A DNA stretch of 64,000 bases from positions 29,807-93,806 of IMG/VR virus record IMGVR_UViG_3300020410_000948; one strand, 5' to 3'. Shown one piece after another: positions 46,243 to 53,457 of the stretch. The DNA is from a virus. The stretch's first letter is position 1. Each line of letters opens with the position of its first letter. A program made the position numbers and the translations under genes. Under the pieces are notes generated by a model, which did no database searches, was not told the origin of the DNA, and saw only the letters and a list, made by a program, of their open reading frames with translations.

Positions 46243-46470
46243 TTATGCACTATAAGTATTATAATCATCAAACCTATTTTTTAGGTTATCAAAAATTGTT
46301 GTTATTGTTTGATCTATCTTTGCTGAGCTGATAGGTGGATCTAGAGTATGATTAGAGTCAATCTTCTGAGCCGATGTTAAGCCTCTAGCTCCGCCGACAC
46401 CGACAACACCTCTCCCACCTTTGGGCTGGTCGTCACCATCTACTACCTTTTGAACTACATCAATCGCCAT
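46243..46470 (-). CDS. Small hypothetical protein in the neck block
   Basis: A 75-residue protein with a Gly-rich N-terminal half (DDQPKGGRGVVGVGGARG) and a helical C-terminal half (SAKIDQTITTIFDNLKNRFD). No motif recognised. The ribosome site AAAGGAG is eight bases before the ATG, strong enough to support a real gene. It is probably a minor head-tail protein by position. Confidence 0.55.
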   Translation of the reverse strand: MAIDVVQKVVDGDDQPKGGRGVVGVGGARGLTSAQKIDSNHTLDPPISSAKIDQTITTIFDNLKNRFDDYNTYSA

Positions 46471-46482
46471 TTTAAATCTCCT

Positions 46483-46998
46483 TTATTGGTTTTCAAATAT
46501 AGTACCAGAACGACTATATCCGTATTGGAACTGTGTATTAACAATAGAACTTCCGGGGCTGTAAGGTCCAAGAACAGCTTGGCCATGAAGACTATTGGTT
46601 GCTTTATATGTATTCATTAAGTCTTCAAACTTAGAACACAAATCTTTATACATTATATTCAAACTTCCCGTTACGCCTCTAAGGTCAATAGCAGAAGGGC
46701 CATCTTTGAGCATTAGAGAGTTTGCAGCTTCTGTCTTTACTTCACTACCAACAATTATGCAGGCGGCTTGATAAGCTGTCAAAACAGTAAAGTCTGTATC
46801 AGTGTTTGTTACTGGATCTGGGCTAATAGAACTATCGCCAATATCTACAGTATAAGTGTAGCTAAAATCTGCTTGGTCATTCACCTTATACGCTGCGACA
46901 GCAATGATTTGCTGAAGTCTAGCGTCGGCGTATTTTGAGCTATCAAGATCACCGATTAAGGTTCTGACAAAAAGAACCAAATCTGTTGTCCAAGCCAT
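46483..46998 (-). CDS. Putative head-tail adaptor protein
   Basis: A 171-residue protein, helical at the N-terminus (WTTDLVLFVRTLIGDLDSS; then YADARLQQIIAVAAYKVNDQ), then a beta hairpin (FSYTYTVDIGDSSISPDP), then a helix bundle (LTAYQAACIIVGSEVKTEAA; then MYKDLCSKFEDLMNTYKATN). This order matches HK97 gp6/lambda-type head-tail adaptors, which form a ring under the portal. It is preceded by its own late-promoter motif. The match is by architecture and position. Confidence 0.6.
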   Translation of the reverse strand: MAWTTDLVLFVRTLIGDLDSSKYADARLQQIIAVAAYKVNDQADFSYTYTVDIGDSSISPDPVTNTDTDFTVLTAYQAACIIVGSEVKTEAANSLMLKDGPSAIDLRGVTGSLNIMYKDLCSKFEDLMNTYKATNSLHGQAVLGPYSPGSSIVNTQFQYGYSRSGTIFENQ

Positions 46999-47036
46999 TT
47001 TACTGCCCTTTCATAAAAAATATACTAATACAAATA

Positions 47037-47047
47037 GATATACACAA
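47037..47047 (-). promoter_or_regulatory. Putative late promoter motif
   Basis: Reads TTGTGTATATC on the minus strand, preceded by GATT, 39 bases upstream of the head-tail adaptor start in a 72-base gap. Confidence 0.5.
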
Positions 47048-47070
47048 AATCAGGGCCTAAATAAAGAAAA

Positions 47071-47601
47071 TTAAAATACCTCTAAATAAAAGTCATCAAG
47101 TTCATGATAATCTTCATACCCTAGACAGAAGTTACGACGATTTTTAACTGAAGTATCACCGGAATTAGTTACAGTACCTCTTTCAGCCTCGCTATATGCA
47201 ACGACTGTTATGTTCGGAATACTCATACTATTAGTTCCGCTAACAGTAGATCCAACTGCAGTAGCTTCAACATTTGATATCAGCTCGGCGTTAGATATCG
47301 TACCGTTGGCGGAAGAGCCTATAGCGTTTGCAACGGCATTCGGAATACTCATAGAGTTTGTTCCAGCGACAGCGGAACCTATAGCGCCAGCGACAACATT
47401 AGAGATGGGTAAATTATTAGTGAATGTTCCCGCTACGGCAGACCCTATAGCTGTGGCCTCTACGTTAGGTATACTCATAGAGTTCGTTCCACTAGCGGAA
47501 GAACCGATAGCGGTAGCTTCGACATTACTTATAGTAATATCGGATACGCCCCCATCATCAGCATAGGTGAGCGATCCTATAGGACCACCGGAGTAAACCA
47601 T
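47071..47601 (-). CDS. Repeat-containing virion protein
   Basis: A 176-residue protein, about two thirds of which is a tandem repeat. Alternating units of about 19 and 23 residues (ISNVEATAIGSSASGTNSM and SIPNVEATAIGSAVAGT) occur three times each from residue 22 to about 145. The rest is an acidic, Tyr-rich C-terminus (CLGYEDYHELDDFYLEVF). The strict alternation of small and beta-branched residues suggests a beta-solenoid or stacked strands. It is probably a capsid decoration or fibre-like protein; no family recognised. Copy-number change of the repeat would be easy by recombination. Confidence 0.65.
   Translation of the reverse strand: MVYSGGPIGSLTYADDGGVSDITISNVEATAIGSSASGTNSMSIPNVEATAIGSAVAGTFTNNLPISNVVAGAIGSAVAGTNSMSIPNAVANAIGSSANGTISNAELISNVEATAVGSTVSGTNSMSIPNITVVAYSEAERGTVTNSGDTSVKNRRNFCLGYEDYHELDDFYLEVF
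47210..47545 (-). repeat. In-gene tandem repeat (about 126 bases per double unit, three copies)
   Basis: The coding repeat of the 176-residue protein is visible in DNA: GGAATACTCATA occurs near 47217, 47341 and 47468 on the plus strand, spaced about 125 bases. These correspond to the SMSIPN units, with related units between them. Units have diverged, so the array is not freshly expanded. Confidence 0.75.
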
Positions 47602-47612
47602 TTTTTACCTCA

Positions 47613-48113
47613 TTAATCTTCGATAGCCAAAGCGCCTTTGACTGTGATATTTGGATTTGTCGCATCAAACACGGAAAAATCTACACTATAATTTTCAATA
47701 TCATCTAAAGTGGTTTCTGACTCAAGTGCGGCCTCTGAGGAAATAACCAAAGAAACGACCGTCTTTACCCAAGTGAGAAGTTGATTAATATAATTAAGTC
47801 TGTTCGTCAGTCCTGTGTTTCTAGCCTCTTCAGCGAGTGCTATAAAAAGTTCTCTCCTAAAAGATGGGTAGTATACCTCTATGTAAGAGTTTGCCTGCTG
47901 AGATATAGTATTATTCTTATGCTCTCTAGCCGGCTGAAGCAGATAAGCCTCAAGGTTAGACATGTAGGTAGCAAGTGCGGCCTCTAAGTCTTCTTGCGAA
48001 ACGCCATCTACTTGAATTCCTCCATCCCTATATAGAGTAGAAGACATACTACCACCTGCTATAGCAACTATAGAGGATAAGTTTTGTTCTGGTGAAACTT
48101 CTACAAAAGCCAT
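47613..48113 (-). CDS. Hypothetical virion-region protein
   Basis: A 166-residue protein, largely helical (LEAALATYMSNLEAYLLQPA; then SFRRELFIALAEEARNTGLT; then LNYINQLLTWVKTVVSLVIS), ending in a short beta segment (ITVKGALAIED). No motif recognised. The start overlaps the fibre-like gene's stop (TAATG), so the two are translated together. It may be a trimerisation or attachment partner of the fibre-like protein before it (inference). Confidence 0.6.
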   Translation of the reverse strand: MAFVEVSPEQNLSSIVAIAGGSMSSTLYRDGGIQVDGVSQEDLEAALATYMSNLEAYLLQPAREHKNNTISQQANSYIEVYYPSFRRELFIALAEEARNTGLTNRLNYINQLLTWVKTVVSLVISSEAALESETTLDDIENYSVDFSVFDATNPNITVKGALAIED

Positions 48114-49705
48114 TATCTAATCTCCTCAACTTCTAAAAACGGTTTTCCACCATTGTTTGCAACGAGAGTCACTTCACTACTTCCGTCATCTTGGTAGGTA
48201 TATAATGTAATAACATCATCGACAGCACAGTCCCTTATAAAGCTTGTTTGTGGAGCAGGCCTCTTGTCATAATCAGAGCTCATTGTCCAGTTAGCCGCAG
48301 TCCCAATTTTGTAATAATCAAGAGCACCTCCATCCGGCGTTATTCCAATCATAACAACTGCAGCCGAGCAGCAATTGTCCAAGCTAACATACTTGATATA
48401 CCCAGTTATTCTGTAAAGACCAGCCCTTTTAATTACTATTTTATTATTGCTATGGTCTGCATCAGCACCTCGCTCAATAGTATCTTCATCAAAAGTGACT
48501 TGTGTTAAAGTTTTATTTGCTATTGTTTGCTGACTAGTTTGAGTGATCGTAGCAACATGAGGCTTGATACCCTTAGCCACTTCTGCCCATATATAATCAT
48601 TGGCCACAGAAGGGTTTCTCATGCACTGCAGCTCGACAAAATCGCCATACAAAAATAACTTCATTGTAGAACTAAGCGTTCCTGCTTCGGTTACAAAGTC
48701 AGTTGCGCCAGAAGAAATCGTCAGAGCGTTTGCGTCATTCGTCATCTTTTTGATCAAGTATCTAAGACCCAAATACGTTGCTCCTGCAGTAGGCAAGGTC
48801 AAAGTCCAAGCAGCAGACGTGTCACAAAGAATTGTTGAGTCATTATCATCAGCTGTGTAAGTTCCGCTTTTTATAACGTAGTCTGCGCCCTCCATCCTTG
48901 AAGGCGAACCACAAAAAACAGTAGATGTGCCAGTTAGAGTTATACCCGCATTTGAATTGCTTGAGGAAATTATTGTAGATCTAGTTAGAGTGTCACTACC
49001 CGAAGTCGGGTCGGTTACAAGACCAATGCCAACTTCCCAATTGTTACCACTCTCAATAACATAGTAAGTATAATTTCCACCTCCTACTCCTGCTGCGAAA
49101 GTTTGGTAGCCATCTTCTGCACCGGCAAGAGTTATTGTAGTATTATCGCCATAAGCACCTGTATCGGTCGTGGTCTCTTTGACTCTATCTCCAACTTTGA
49201 AATCATAGTTGTTTGAAGCGTCCGGAGTTTCAAACCAAGCTTCAGAAACAAGGTTAGTTTCACTGGCACTACCGCCACTAGCTCTAACAAACCTAATCCT
49301 TAGATCACTATAGTCAGTGATAGCATTAGCTTCAGACGAACTTAGAGTAAAGCTGTAATCAGCAAAGGAGGTAGTTAGCGAAGAATTGGTGGCCGTAGCT
49401 ATTTCCGTGCTAGTGCCTTGGCGTAGGGATACCGTCAGGCTTGGTATTCCATAAGAGCCCGATGGATCACTACCCTTTGCTCTGTATCTAACTATATGGC
49501 TACTAGAACTTTGAGGGTCGCTAATATCACTTAATCCAACCTCCATAGTGTCAGACGAACTAGAGCTATCCGTAGAGATAACATAGTCACTGTCATTCTC
49601 TCCGTCAGCCTCGTCTATACTCTGGAATAAGTTACTACCGCTTCCGGCTTGGTTTACCCATGAGCCGGCTGATACATCTGAATCTGGTCTTGCGTATTGA
49701 GTCAT
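48113..49705 (-). CDS. Fibre-like virion protein with C1q/TNF-like C-terminus
   Basis: A 530-residue protein. Residues 1-170 are Ser/Thr/Asp-rich beta sandwich. The middle has the phage fibre phrase NWEVGIGLVTDP, then LTRSTIISSSNSNAGITLTG. The C-terminal about 140 residues (HNKIVIKRAGLYRITGYIKY-like strands, VVMIGITPDGG, CAVDDVITLYTYQDDGSSE, PFLEVEEI) match the jelly-roll of C1q/TNF-type trimeric domains common at fibre tips. It lies among head genes immediately after the capsid cluster, so it is more likely a head or neck fibre than a tail fibre. Confidence 0.72.
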   Translation of the reverse strand: MTQYARPDSDVSAGSWVNQAGSGSNLFQSIDEADGENDSDYVISTDSSSSSDTMEVGLSDISDPQSSSSHIVRYRAKGSDPSGSYGIPSLTVSLRQGTSTEIATATNSSLTTSFADYSFTLSSSEANAITDYSDLRIRFVRASGGSASETNLVSEAWFETPDASNNYDFKVGDRVKETTTDTGAYGDNTTITLAGAEDGYQTFAAGVGGGNYTYYVIESGNNWEVGIGLVTDPTSGSDTLTRSTIISSSNSNAGITLTGTSTVFCGSPSRMEGADYVIKSGTYTADDNDSTILCDTSAAWTLTLPTAGATYLGLRYLIKKMTNDANALTISSGATDFVTEAGTLSSTMKLFLYGDFVELQCMRNPSVANDYIWAEVAKGIKPHVATITQTSQQTIANKTLTQVTFDEDTIERGADADHSNNKIVIKRAGLYRITGYIKYVSLDNCCSAAVVMIGITPDGGALDYYKIGTAANWTMSSDYDKRPAPQTSFIRDCAVDDVITLYTYQDDGSSEVTLVANNGGKPFLEVEEIR

Positions 49706-49721
49706 AGTTTATCCCTCAAAA

Positions 49722-50168
49722 TTAACTTTCGGTTATTTTAATCTTAAAACCTGTAAGGGTTAATGTTGCTCCATCTGAAACTGCCTGTGTGCTTCCTAAG
49801 TCCCAGTAGCACAAAACATTGTTACTTGCATGACCACCGCTACCGCCGGCATCATCTGTTATAATTGCATATCTAGCATTTGCTATTGCTGAACCGCTGG
49901 CAGTCCATGCGCAGTCTGGCACTGTGATTTGCCCAAAGTTGCTGCTATCATCTTCAGAGATAAGGAAGCCTGTGCCTCTAGCCTTGGTTAATTCTCCATA
50001 ACTGCCACCAGTAGATTCGGCTGAACTTACATCACTAAACGTGTTTGTGTCGTCACTAAGGCTCGCTGAACTTGTTAGGAGGTGAACATAAAAATTAGTA
50101 GGCTCATCTTGAGCCCTGAAAGCCATAGACAAAATAATCTTTTTGCCTCTATTTGTCATTCCTGCCAT
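49722..50168 (-). CDS. Putative head-associated virion protein
   Basis: A 148-residue beta-rich protein (FYVHLLTSSASLSDDTNTFS; then ITVPDCAWTASGSAIANARY; then LCYWDLGSTQAVSDGATLTL). It carries the phrase 'A-R-Y-A-I-I-x-D' typical of small phage structural proteins. It has its own late-promoter motif 37 bases upstream and follows the capsid terminator, so it begins a new transcript right after the major capsid gene. It is probably a head decoration or completion protein. No family assigned. Confidence 0.6.
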   Translation of the reverse strand: MAGMTNRGKKIILSMAFRAQDEPTNFYVHLLTSSASLSDDTNTFSDVSSAESTGGSYGELTKARGTGFLISEDDSSNFGQITVPDCAWTASGSAIANARYAIITDDAGGSGGHASNNVLCYWDLGSTQAVSDGATLTLTGFKIKITES

Positions 50169-50204
50169 AATTATTCTCCATTTGTAGGTAAACTATACTC
50201 TATA

Positions 50205-50216
50205 TTATATACACAA
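50205..50216 (-). promoter_or_regulatory. Putative late promoter motif
   Basis: Reads TTGTGTATATAA on the minus strand, a full match to the consensus. It lies between the capsid terminator and the next gene, 37 bases from that start codon. The order terminator-promoter-gene strongly suggests a true promoter. Confidence 0.65.
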
Positions 50217-50230
50217 AATACATAAAAAAA

Positions 50231-50258
50231 CCGCCTCACTATCGAAATAATGAGACGG
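50231..50258 (-). terminator. Rho-independent terminator after the major capsid gene
   Basis: Read on the minus strand, an 11-base stem (50258-50248 with 50241-50231) closes a six-base TTTCGA loop and is followed by TTTTTTTATG. Two T-G wobble pairs on the minus strand are mismatches on the plus strand, so it serves minus-strand RNA. It lies 22 bases after the capsid gene stop. Confidence 0.85.
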
Positions 50259-50280
50259 CTTATGGATATAGTGCCTAGAA

Positions 50281-51288
50281 TTAGAATGAGCCAGCGATAA
50301 CTCTTCTATTGTCAAGAACACCAAAGCCAATTTCGGCCCATCCGTAATAACCTTGACGCTGATGTCTGTGAAGAGCTTCGTCTTCATAAACTTCAACTTC
50401 TTTCTTGACAGGCATTACAAAGCTGTCGTTGCTTGCTTGGTCAATACCAATAACAAGTTCAACGTCGCCATTAGGTCCGAGGCTACCGCCAAGATCGTCA
50501 TCAAAGTATGTTTGATACTCTTGATTTGTGCCAAACTCGAACAAGTCGTGTAGGTTGACACCGAATAGGCGGGTAAGAGGAGCACCGTCGTCAGCTGCCA
50601 CGTAGATTTCACGACGTGAAACTTCGTCAAGCTGATCAACACCCCAGTTGCGAATATCTTCAATAGCTTCTGGAGACATGTACAAGTCAGTCAAACGACC
50701 GTTAGCAGTAACGCTGTTACCGCCGCCGTTTCTTCTCATAACAGTCTTCATGAGCGATACAAGACGCTTAGTGAACTGACCAGCAGCTGCATCAGCATCG
50801 TATACCAAGATATTTCTGTCAACAGCAGCAGCTAGCAATGTATGCCATCCGTCGTCGTTGATTTTCTTTACAAATGATGCTTCCAAAACTTGCATTGCGC
50901 GAGCAATAACGTTCCAGTTAGCTTCACGGGCATACTTCAGCAAGAAGTCAATCGAGCTGGTAATTCCGTAAGTGTTAACCATGACGTAATCGCCTTCGAC
51001 GCTACGTTCTGGAATACGACCATGACCGGGATTAGTATAAGCAACATGCTCATTTTCTGTTCCCGGAGCAAGTAGGTCGAGAGGAAATTCAGGTGTTGCA
51101 CCCGGCTCAAGAGGCATAGCTTCATAAATAGAAGTAACCACATCACCAAATAATACACCTTTACGTAGTGGCAATTCTAGCGCTTTAGCGATTTCTCGCT
51201 GAGCTTCAATAGCCACTGCTTTATCAGAACTGCCAGATTGCTTTAGCAGAGCGATAAAATCTTCAGAAGGACGTTCTTTCATATTCAT
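50281..51288 (-). CDS. Major capsid protein (HK97-fold)
   Basis: A 335-residue protein. The start at 51288 has AAGGAG nine bases upstream; a longer frame from 51402 reads into the preceding gene. It has an N-terminal helical arm (MKERPSEDFIALLKQSGSSD; then AIEAQREIAKALELPLRKGV), a central region with RAMQVLEASFVKKINDDGWH, MKTVMRRNGGGNSVTANGRL and SPEAIEDIRNWGVDQLDEVS, and a C-terminal GWAEIGFGVLDNRRVIAGSF. This layout is characteristic of HK97-fold capsids of large phages. It follows scaffold and decoration genes and is closed by a strong terminator, consistent with very high expression. Confidence 0.85.
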   Translation of the reverse strand: MNMKERPSEDFIALLKQSGSSDKAVAIEAQREIAKALELPLRKGVLFGDVVTSIYEAMPLEPGATPEFPLDLLAPGTENEHVAYTNPGHGRIPERSVEGDYVMVNTYGITSSIDFLLKYAREANWNVIARAMQVLEASFVKKINDDGWHTLLAAAVDRNILVYDADAAAGQFTKRLVSLMKTVMRRNGGGNSVTANGRLTDLYMSPEAIEDIRNWGVDQLDEVSRREIYVAADDGAPLTRLFGVNLHDLFEFGTNQEYQTYFDDDLGGSLGPNGDVELVIGIDQASNDSFVMPVKKEVEVYEDEALHRHQRQGYYGWAEIGFGVLDNRRVIAGSF

Positions 51289-51319
51289 CTTTATATTCTC
51301 CTTATGAGGTTGTGGTTTA

Positions 51320-51847
51320 TTAGATAATAGTTGTATTACCTGAACCGTACGGTACGTAAGCCCAAGCGCTTGGTAGATCAACTTCGACCTTGGCATATCC
51401 ATCTTCGTCTACTCCAGACAAGAATCGTCCAACAATTGGCACCATGTCTTTGAAACTATCACCTTCAGCGATCGCACTTTGTGAAACATTACCACTATGA
51501 GCTAAAAATGCAGGTCTACCAGCTAAGCTAGTCGTAGAACCTTCAATAGCATTAGTAACAACAGTTCCCTTACGAAGAATAGTAACTTTACCACCCTTCT
51601 GAACTTCATCTTTGTGTTGGTTAATATGTTGACGAGTGAGGTCAAGATTAACCATATCATTAAGCAAAATACCCATAGGCACAACTCGTGCTCCTGATAC
51701 AGCATAAGTAACCAAGGCAGAACCTTGGTCCATTGCTGCACCACTACCACCAGTGCTTAAAGAAACCACACCACCTCTAGTAGCAACTTCATTCATGAAG
51801 AAGCTAATATCAGTTTGCACTTCATTTCTATCTGATTTAAGAGCCAT
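51320..51847 (-). CDS. Putative capsid decoration protein
   Basis: A 175-residue protein placed between the scaffold and the major capsid. It is Gly/Ala/Val-rich and beta (ATRGGVVSLSTGGSGAAMDQ; then LVTYAVSGARVVPMGILLND; then GKVTILRKGTVVTNAIEG) and ends in ADLPSAWAYVPYGSG-like strands. Size and position match head-decoration or stabilising proteins, which commonly precede the major capsid gene. No family motif recognised. The ribosome site AAGGAG is good. Confidence 0.6.
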   Translation of the reverse strand: MALKSDRNEVQTDISFFMNEVATRGGVVSLSTGGSGAAMDQGSALVTYAVSGARVVPMGILLNDMVNLDLTRQHINQHKDEVQKGGKVTILRKGTVVTNAIEGSTTSLAGRPAFLAHSGNVSQSAIAEGDSFKDMVPIVGRFLSGVDEDGYAKVEVDLPSAWAYVPYGSGNTTII

Positions 51848-51866
51848 TATATCTTTCTCCTTTTAA

Positions 51867-52562
51867 TTACTTATTAAGGTTAGCAGTTGTTTTAAGAAGA
51901 GAGCCGAACCATTCGCTTGCAGTAGAACGTAGTTCCGTAGATGGATCAAGATCGTCAGCGGCTTCAGCCATTGCAATATCTTCTTCAACTTCTACTTCTT
52001 CTAATTCTTCAGCGCTAGCTTCAGCTTCGTCAGTTTCTTCATCAAGAAGTTCATCTTCAGCTTTGACCTTTTTAGGAGCCATTGCAGCTGGAGCTTCTTC
52101 TTCTTCTTTTTCGTCTTTTTTCTTCATCTCAGCTTTTTTGTTGTACATCTTAGCAACAACAAACTCGAAAGTGCTGTCGTCTAGATTTTCAAACTGAGCT
52201 AAAGTTTCCTCAATCTCTTCTTCTTCAATACCAGCTTCTTTAAGGGAAGCAATTCTTCTTTCAAGAGCTGCTGCCTTTTCGATTTCTGCAATCTTAGCAA
52301 CTGCTTCTTCTTTGGCGGCTTCAGCAACAGAAAGAGCTTCTTCAACTTCAGCTAATTTAGCTAAGGCTTCTGTAGCTTCTTCTGACTTCGAGGCAATAGC
52401 CTCATCTTTAGCAGAGATGGTCTCTTCAAACTTTTTCAATTGAGCTTCAATTGCTTCGGCTTTTTGAGATTCCATTTCTTGCTTCATAGTTTCGTTGGTA
52501 AGACGGGCTTCGCTTAATTCAGCCTTTAGATCTTCCAACTGTTTCTGTAAAACATCGGACAT
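51867..52562 (-). CDS. Scaffold protein from an internal in-frame start
   Basis: Inside the protease-scaffold gene, minus-strand AAAGGAGACTGATATG gives a near-perfect ribosome site six bases before an in-frame ATG at codon 278. The product MSDVLQKQLEDLKAELSEAR and onward is 231 residues: the coiled coil plus acidic tail without the protease domain. The same arrangement is known for lambda C/Nu3, where the scaffold is made in excess from an internal start. The spot is exactly the domain boundary, which makes chance unlikely. Confidence 0.65.
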   Translation of the reverse strand: MSDVLQKQLEDLKAELSEARLTNETMKQEMESQKAEAIEAQLKKFEETISAKDEAIASKSEEATEALAKLAEVEEALSVAEAAKEEAVAKIAEIEKAAALERRIASLKEAGIEEEEIEETLAQFENLDDSTFEFVVAKMYNKKAEMKKKDEKEEEEAPAAMAPKKVKAEDELLDEETDEAEASAEELEEVEVEEDIAMAEAADDLDPSTELRSTASEWFGSLLKTTANLNK

Positions 52563-53393
52563 ATCAGTCTCCTTTATTGATGAAACAGTAATGAATTCAC
52601 TTTTACTTTCACTAAAACTTTTGTTGTCATTCAGTATGACACTTCGAGGATTAGCAGGTTTAGAAACCAAGCCCTTGCCAGAGAAAGATATATTTCTTAA
52701 TAATCGACCTACTGTGTAACCCTCATACTTTCCTGTTCCCCCGTAAGCTCTAAGATGCTTCGTCAAAAATGCCGATGCCTCTTCTCTCTTAACAACCTTG
52801 AACTCTCCCTGTGAATCCTTTAGGGCATAGTCAAAGTTTGGAAACAAACATTCCATGGATACAAACCACTTATTTCCTTCTTCAATTTCCTCTACTATGT
52901 TGTTCATTCTTTCTCGAAGTGATGGGTCACTCCAAGACTTATATAGAACAGCATTTGTAATTATATTGAATTTTTCAGGACTGCCGGCTTCTTCCCATTC
53001 TGCCTGACTATCCATTACGTTTCCGTCAAAGTCAACAATATAATTGCCAGTAATGTGACCGATTATGTCAGCCTCATTGTGCATATAATTAAACTGTTTA
53101 TCTTCAGGAGTTGAACGAGCATCCCACATTTCTTGTGCGTCGAATACATCGTCATTCTTATTCCAGCCAGTACTGACTAAAACAGAGCTAAGATAATACA
53201 AGTCTATTTGTTCTTTGTTTTCTGCCTTAGCACCCATAAACGAAAGAGCTACTTCATGATCGCTCTCAAGTTCAGATGCGGTAGCCTCGATGAGATCTTC
53301 CTTAGACATAACAGGCGAACAATACGCAACAGTATTGTTATTCTGTATAGCATCTTGAAGACCATCTTCGATTTCTTGTGCATAAACTTTCAT
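51867..53393 (-). CDS. Prohead protease-scaffold fusion protein
   Basis: A 508-residue protein. The start at 53393 has AAGGAG eight bases upstream; an in-frame ATG at 53486 lacks a site. Residues 1-270 look like a prohead protease: FNYMHNEADIIGHITGNYIV carries the expected catalytic His region, and KWFVSMECLFPNF the likely nucleophile Ser. Residues 280-430 form a long coiled coil rich in Ala/Glu/Lys (LEDLKAELSEARL onward), as in scaffolds. The C-terminus is very acidic (EDELLDEETDEAEASAEELE). It lies between portal and capsid genes, as expected. An internal start at 52562 probably yields scaffold alone. The exact protease family (S78 or S80) is not certain. Confidence 0.7.
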   Translation of the reverse strand: MKVYAQEIEDGLQDAIQNNNTVAYCSPVMSKEDLIEATASELESDHEVALSFMGAKAENKEQIDLYYLSSVLVSTGWNKNDDVFDAQEMWDARSTPEDKQFNYMHNEADIIGHITGNYIVDFDGNVMDSQAEWEEAGSPEKFNIITNAVLYKSWSDPSLRERMNNIVEEIEEGNKWFVSMECLFPNFDYALKDSQGEFKVVKREEASAFLTKHLRAYGGTGKYEGYTVGRLLRNISFSGKGLVSKPANPRSVILNDNKSFSESKSEFITVSSIKETDMSDVLQKQLEDLKAELSEARLTNETMKQEMESQKAEAIEAQLKKFEETISAKDEAIASKSEEATEALAKLAEVEEALSVAEAAKEEAVAKIAEIEKAAALERRIASLKEAGIEEEEIEETLAQFENLDDSTFEFVVAKMYNKKAEMKKKDEKEEEEAPAAMAPKKVKAEDELLDEETDEAEASAEELEEVEVEEDIAMAEAADDLDPSTELRSTASEWFGSLLKTTANLNK

Positions 53394-53412
53394 TTTATTA
53401 TTCTCCTTAGTC

Positions 53413-53424
53413 TTAAATACACAA
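53413..53424 (-). promoter_or_regulatory. Putative late promoter motif
   Basis: Reads TTGTGTATTTAA on the minus strand, one base off consensus. It is 20 bases before the protease-scaffold start, close to its ribosome site, so the leader would be very short. Confidence 0.5.
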
Positions 53425-53457
53425 AAAACGGGATTAATTAATTTTTTTGCACTAAAA

